64,000 nt of DNA from positions 1,488,001 to 1,552,000 of the forward strand of contig NC_085924.1 of assembly GCF_035222485.1 (NCBI RefSeq), in the 5' to 3' direction. Shown piece after piece: positions 59,101 to 64,000 of the stretch. Position numbers and translations under genes: made by a program. Every line of letters begins with the position of its first letter. Within the stretch, counting starts at the first letter, position 1. Under the pieces are notes generated by a model, which did no database searches, was not told the DNA's origin, and was given only the letters and a program-made list of their open reading frames with translations. Source of the DNA: Podospora pseudoanserina. Taxonomy: Eukaryota; Ascomycota; Sordariomycetes; Sordariales; Podosporaceae.

Positions 59101-61080
59101 TTCGACGGGGTTGGTACTGTTGTCAAGACTGGCGATCAGGTGGCGCACCTGAGAGAGGGAGACAGAGTGTTCTTCTTGTCACTCGAGGGCAGCGGGTTGG
59201 CCACGTACAAGAAACTTCCATCGTGGCATGCTGCTCGAGTGCCCGCTGGCCTCAGCAGCATCGAGGCTGCCACCCTGCCGCTTGCTTACACCATGGCCGT
59301 GGCCGCTCTTGTCCACACAGCCCGTCTCAGAAAGAACGAGTCGGTCCTCATCCACTCCGCCGCCGGTGCTGTCGGCCAGGCCGCCATTGTCATCGCTCAG
59401 CACATCGGTGCCCGCATCTTCGTCACGGCTGGCACCGAGGCCAAGAGGGCCTTCCTGCACGAAACCTACGACATCCCCAAGGAACAAATCTTTCCCAGCC
59501 GCACCCCACAGTTCAGGGACAGCATCCTCTGCGCCACGGCCAGCAAGGGGGTGGACGTCATCATCAACTCTCTCACCGGCGAACTCTTGCAAGAAACATG
59601 GTCTCTCATGGCCGCCTTTGGCCGCTTCGTCGAGATCAACAAGAAGGACGCCTTTCAGAACACCAACCTCTCCATGAAAGCCTTTGAACGGAACGCCACC
59701 TTCAGCACCGTCGACCTCCGCGCTTTGCACCAACACCGCCCGGATGACCTGAGAGATGTCATTGGGGAGGTCGTCAGCTTGCTGCAAAAGGGAGTCGTGG
59801 TTCCTATCCACCCCGTGACCGAGGTCCCCGTCTCTCAGTTTGCCGACGGTCTTCGCAAGCTCAAGACTGGTGATACGACGGGAAAGATTGTCGTTACTTT
59901 TGGCAAGGAGGAGAAGGTGCTTGCCGAGAGCGCGCTTAGACCGTCACCTCCTGCCAGGTTGGATCCCAACTCGACTTACCTTGTGACTGGTGGCACGAGA
60001 GGTATAGGTCTTGGGCTGGCGGACTGGATGGTGGAGCACGCTGGGGCCAAGAATGTGGTTGTGCTTGGGCGCAGTGGCCCGGAGGGAGCTGAGGTGCAAA
60101 AGGTGCTGAAGAAGTATGCCGAGTCGGAGAATGTGAGGTTCAGGGCGTATGCTTGTGATGTTGGGTCGAGGGAGTCGCTGGAGGATGTTGTGGCGGCGAT
60201 GAGGGAGGAGGGCTTGCCCCCGGTAAAGGGTGTTGTGCACAGCGCTTTGGTGTTGAATGACAAGCTGATGCTGAATGCCACGTATGACGACTGGAAGTAC
60301 ATCACTGGCCCAAGGGTCCAAGGAGCTTGGAACCTGCACGAGTTGCTGCCCAAGCTCGACTTCTTTATTGCGCTTTCGAGTTTCTTGGGTGACGGTGGAA
60401 ATCCGGGTCAGAGCATTTACGCTGGCACGGCCTCGTTCTACGACGCCTTCTCTCAGTTCCGCGTCGAGCAAGGTCACCACACTGTGTCCATCTCCCTCCC
60501 CGTCGTCTTGGGCGTGGGTTATGTTGCGGACCACGGCATAGCTGAGAAACTCCAAATCACCCTCGGTGGCACGATCCGCATGCAGGATATCGTCACTCTT
60601 GTCGCGAGCGCCATCAGCCAGGGCCGCGACTCTCCCTTCATCAGCCCCGAGGGCAAGGCCGTCGCGTACAAGCTCCACGTCCACGGCAAGCCGCTGCATG
60701 ACATCCCTTGGAAGTATTCGCACCCAATTCTTCTCAAAGACCGCCTGCACACAGACCTGACGGGCGGCGATGCCGAGAACCAGAATGCTGCCAGTGCGGC
60801 ATCTACTGCCTCTTGGACCACGGCTTCTGACCCGCAGGTTGGCTTGACCGAGGCGCTGATTACCAAGGTGTCGGCCATGACCATGATTGCGAGGGACGAG
60901 GTTGAACCTGACGCGCCGCTGAGCTCGCACGGGCTGGACTCTCTGGTGTCGGTTGAGCTGAGGAACTGGATCAGGAGGGAGACGGCGGTTGAGCTAGCTT
61001 TGACAACGATTACGCAGGCGGCGAGTCTGAGGGCGTTGGCGACGCATATTTTGGCGACGAGGGCTCTGGTTGCAAAGTAA
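53113..61080 (+). CDS. Highly reducing type I polyketide synthase, KS-AT-DH-MT-ER-KR-ACP, 2578 aa
   Basis: Exons 53113-54071, 54183-54278, 54335-54531 and 54596-61080 join in frame (7737 nt). The ketosynthase has Cys178 (EAACASS), His313 (EGHGTGT) and His353 (NFGHLEGASG). The acyltransferase has FTGQGAQY and GHSSGE (Ser677). The dehydratase has His1008 (WIRDHNVSG) and Asp1200 (LDGFLQGG). The C-methyltransferase has ILEIGAGTAGTT (~1467) and ANVLHAT. The enoylreductase has HSAAGAVGQAA (~2005). The ketoreductase has GGTRGIG (~2216), catalytic Ser (ALSS) and Tyr2359, but the usual Asn four residues later is Ala. The carrier ends with GLDSLVSVELRNW (Ser2533). There is no thioesterase or other release domain. 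The KS-AT linker is Asn/Gly/His-repeat rich. It would build a branched, reduced polyketide in the cytosol, probably handed to the condensation protein next door. Confidence 0.95.
54682..54825 (+). repeat. Coding minisatellite in the KS-AT linker
   Basis: Degenerate repeats of AAYGGY-type units encode NGHTNGTNGVNGHH and similar, about 45 residues of Asn/Gly/His. Such NG-rich linkers are common after the ketosynthase in fungal reducing synthases, but this one is long. Confidence 0.7.
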
Positions 61081-61457
61081 GGATGGTTTTGACAGTGGCG
61101 GGGGGGAGGGAGGGGTTTCTTCAACGTGGTGGCAGGTTTGAGGGGTGTCATGGAGTTTGTTGTGTTCTGAGGCGTTCTCGTTAGATTGGCGTTTTTGGTT
61201 TACCTTTTTTGGGTTACTTCTTGCAAAGTTTGAGCTCGGTCTTTTTTTTTATCACGATGTTTGAGGCATATTGGCTTTGACATGGACAGAACAGAGAACA
61301 ATGAATGATTGCCACAACTATTGGATGCTGTAAATGGTGACATGGTGAAGGGTGGCCAAGACTTTGAAATTCATTTATGCCTCGCCAGTAAGTACTTGCA
61401 TAGTCCTCCCCCGCTCTCTACTTCTCTCGTTCTCGTTCTCATTCTCGCCCTTGCTCT
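61081..61457. other. 3' region of the polyketide synthase
   Basis: No gene is seen; T-rich runs near 61240 may belong to the 3' untranslated region. Confidence 0.5.
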
Positions 61458-61799
61458 CTAGGTGCCTCTGCCTCCCCCTTTCTCTCTCCATTCGACGCAG
61501 CAGTACATCCGGGACCCCATGGCGGTTCCGTCGGTGGCCGTCGCTGCGCGGTATTTGCTCCTGCTGCTCATATCTCCGTGAATATTCAAACCATTACTCC
61601 GGATTTCACCCTCTTTCCTGCAACACCTCCCCTTCCTCCTCACCAACCTCGCCTCCCGTTCCAACTCCCTCGCAAACTCCTCCCTAAACTCCTCTAGCTC
61701 CTCCACTGTGTAAACCTCCCCCCCCTCCATTTCCATCCCTCCTCCGCCCTCATCGCCCCTGCGCCGGAAACACCGCAAGTTGGAGCTCACACACCCCAT
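61458..61799 (-). CDS. Possible small acylated, charged protein, 113 aa
   Basis: The frame starts MGCVSSNLRCFRRRG, which matches the MGCxxS pattern for N-myristoylation plus palmitoylation of the nearby cysteine, followed by basic residues. A glutamate-rich helical stretch (TVEELEEFREEFARELEREA) comes next, then a basic, cysteine-containing region. The last ~40 codons look less convincing and may hide an intron. It lies convergent to the polyketide synthase. I recognise no family; a membrane-attached small protein is plausible, but a chance frame is possible. Confidence 0.35.
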   Translation of the reverse strand: MGCVSSNLRCFRRRGDEGGGGMEMEGGEVYTVEELEEFREEFARELEREARLVRRKGRCCRKEGEIRSNGLNIHGDMSSRSKYRAATATDGTAMGSRMYCCVEWREKGGGRGT

Positions 61800-62260
61800 T
61801 TTTTTGCTCGTTTGGAGGTGCGCTTCGACTTTGTTTGCTGGAATGTTACCTGCACATTCCTACAACTGCAAAAAAAAAAAAAAAGAAAGAAAAAAAAAGA
61901 CCTGTGGGTAATGAAAATCGTCATCTTGGTGGGGTTTGTGGGCTTTTACGGGCTTCCAAAAAGGCCGAAAATATAAATTCGTCTGATGCGTGGTTATTCT
62001 TGAGATGTTACGGGGTGTGAGGGGCCATTTTGTGCGCGGGGGAAGGGATGGAGGAGGGAGGGAGGGCGTTTGGGGGTTGGTTGTTTTCGTGATGTTGGGT
62101 GCATGGGTGTCTGTGGTGTTTTTTGGGGATGGGAATGAAAAGGGGTGGTCCGTGCACGGTAAGAGTGTTAACGTCAGGGTTTTGGGAGTCGAGAGGGGTG
62201 CCGGGGGATGGTGACGGGTTTGCTTTTGCGGGTGGTAACATTGGAGACGTAACGTACATT
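61800..62260. other. Intergenic, no gene seen
   Basis: Contains an A-rich run near 61870-61900 and a G-rich, low-complexity stretch near 62010-62090. It marks the change from genic to repeat-derived sequence. Confidence 0.5.
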
Positions 62261-62292
62261 ATAAGCGAGTCGCGCATATAAGCGAGTCGCGC
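62261..62292 (+). repeat. Two direct copies of a 15-bp sequence
   Basis: ATAAGCGAGTCGCGC occurs at 62261 and 62278 with a two-base spacer. Such short direct repeats can mark the end of a transposable element; no matching inverted copy is seen in the window. Confidence 0.7.
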
Positions 62293-63532
62293 ACTCTCTA
62301 CCACCCTATAAATACTATCCTCAATTACACTACATCAACACAAGGAATTAACTATAATTATATCAAAAACAGCTGAATCAGATGATTCTGCAGCCTCCTG
62401 GCAAGTGCGCGCGTTATGGCCAGGCTTGCCGCATATACTATAGCACTGAGTCTTCGTACGAGACCCCCCTGTACCACCACCACTTTATCGATTTTCCTGG
62501 ATTACCTGCTCGCCCACGGCTTTCTAATCCAGTAGATCATGTGCCTCTTATACAGTAAGTAACCCTCCAAGCCTTACACGTGTTTTTTTAGCTTTCCGGC
62601 GCTTACTTAATGCCTTATTAGCCTTACGGAGCGAAGAGATCTTTACACGAAGGAAAGCTACCTAGTTAGTGTATTATAGCCGTAGTACCTTTAGTAAGCT
62701 GGTCTACCGTAACTAATATTAAAGTCGGGAAGCTATTTTAATAGTTAGTAATACAAATCTTAATAAGCGTTAATTATAAATTAGCTTCTCGAAAGTTATA
62801 TAGCGTTTAGGAGACCTAAAATTATATAGTACCGGGCCGTAAGTTTAAAGGTATTAACGTATAAAGCTTTATATCTGTGACGAACCTCTATCCAGAACCT
62901 TTGAAAGGGATACTGGTTGAAGGCACTTCTGAACAATCCTGGTTCGGTATAGCTAAACAGTGTACAACAATGGCTTGTCTCTATCACAATAGTCTGAATA
63001 CCAACGATTGTGACTTATATTGCATACTGCGGAACTGTCTATCTACGCCAGCCAGTTCCTCCGTATATATAGACTTTAAGACCCTAAAGTGCTCGTCGTG
63101 CTATGCCCTCAATCACTTCCTAGCACATTGCATCCTGCAGAGTGCTCGTCGTGCTATGCCTTCGATCACCCCGAGCATCTTGCATCCTGCAGAGTGCTCG
63201 TGGGTCTTGGCGCCATAGCACTCTCTGGACGGCCCCAATTGGCTGTCTTCTGACTTCCCTAATAATTGGCTAGGGACGTCCTGCGCCCCACATACTGCGC
63301 GGCCTGCCGTTGGGTTAACTGTGACAATATGTAGTTTAAAAAGCATTCTCTTTAGGTCGTACGGTATAAGGCTAGCACCCGTAAAGCTACTTTATATATT
63401 CTTTTCTATTATAAATGAGAAGAAAGCCTCGCGGAAGGTATAGAGGAATTCGAATTTACTTATATAGTTAATATATATATATATTATTAAAATACAGCTT
63501 TTGTTTATGGATTTTACAGTGTATCTGAGCCC
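62293..63532. mobile_element. AT-rich relic sequence, probably mutated repeat DNA
   Basis: The stretch from about 62560 to 62880 and again near 63360-63490 is rich in TA dinucleotides and poor in open frames, the look of fungal repeat DNA after repeat-induced point mutation. Islands of normal composition lie between. No transposase or polymerase motif is recognisable, so the family is unknown. Confidence 0.5.
63088..63203 (+). repeat. Tandem ~52-bp repeat
   Basis: A unit beginning AGTGCTCGTCGTGCTATGCC and ending GCATCCTGCAG occurs at 63088 and 63141, with the start of a third copy at 63193. The copies differ at several positions. Confidence 0.75.
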
Positions 63533-64000
63533 TGTATATTACAGGGCCTCAGAGGCAATACGATGGCTTGAATCAGCAGTGTTTAGGGACTGCGGTTGCC
63601 GGAGCGGAGGCTCGGCCTCCGGAAGCAATCCGAGGTCCCGGAAGGCCGAGCGCTAAGGCCGGTGGCCTGCAGTAGTCAAACGGTAGCGGCAACGTGGCCT
63701 GCAGTGGCCCCTAACCTTATATTTGGATAGCGCACTTAGCGGGCGTTTGAGCCCGGGAAACGCGCGTTCAGGCCCGGGAACGGAATCACCCTCGGGGAGC
63801 AAGTAAGAGGCCGATGGCCTATAAAACCTCTGCTTCACACCCTATCCACTATAGTATTTTTTAGTCTATAAGGTTCAATCAATATACTGGTTCACCACAC
63901 TCATCAGTGCCTCACAAGCCTATATTACAGTGATTCTCTTCTATATATTACAGGGCGCCGCCCCTGTAATCCTCCTTCCTTCAGTGCCACGGCAACTGTC
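63533..64000 (+). mobile_element. Possible LTR-type retroelement fragment, cut by the window end
   Basis: A stretch starting TGTATATTACAGGGC ends near 63952 with a second TATATTACAGGGC, about 410 bases later; between them lie a GC-rich part and a TATA box (CTATAAAA at 63819) placed as in a long terminal repeat promoter. TG..CA-like ends fit an LTR. No coding part is visible inside the window, so whether this is a solo LTR or the start of a longer element cannot be told. Treated as a fossil element. Confidence 0.35.

Overview
The window is filamentous-fungal DNA (Ascomycota, Pezizomycotina; most likely Sordariomycetes, possibly Sordariales). Evidence: short 50-80 nt spliceosomal introns with GT..AG ends and CTAAC/CTGAC-like branch sites, three intron-containing nuclear tRNA genes, HET-domain incompatibility genes, fungal rhodopsin-like membrane proteins, a SAPS-type Sit4-phosphatase-associated protein, and an AT-rich, repeat-derived right end. 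Species cannot be named from sequence alone.

Layout. 1-7.2 kb: an intact HET-domain gene, a small secreted cysteine-rich protein and a broken second HET gene. 7.5-14.8 kb: a membrane-anchored pepsin-fold protein without visible catalytic Asp motifs, a 7-TM rhodopsin-like protein and a secreted berberine-bridge-type FAD oxidoreductase. 15.8-32 kb: tRNA-Ala, then a mosaic of intact small genes (a secreted protein, a DUF4267-like membrane protein) and disabled genes: a CorA-like transporter, a second rhodopsin-like gene, a cytochrome P450 and a 14-TM MFS transporter. 32.2-45 kb: tRNA-Pro, a 1004-residue protein with a STAND-type N-terminus and a WD40-like C-terminus, an F-box remnant, tRNA-Tyr, a degenerate alpha/beta-hydrolase gene and the conserved SAPS gene. 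46.2-61.1 kb: the most interesting part, a GH79 glycosidase diverging from a free-standing NRPS-type condensation protein that carries only the C-terminal part of an adenylation domain, followed on the same strand by a complete highly reducing polyketide synthase (KS-AT-DH-MT-ER-KR-ACP, 2578 aa). 61-64 kb: a possible small acylated protein, then AT-rich relic sequence and an LTR-like fragment cut by the window edge.

How the genes may work together. The polyketide synthase has no release domain. The adjacent condensation protein keeps an intact HHxxxD motif but cannot activate an amino acid by itself, so it is the natural candidate for releasing or esterifying/amidating the polyketide chain. 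This two-gene locus is the best candidate for an undescribed biosynthetic system here. Independently, six or seven non-essential genes between 5.7 and 39 kb are disabled by only a few changes each, while the housekeeping and polyketide genes are intact, which suggests recent gene loss in an accessory stretch rather than poor sequence quality.
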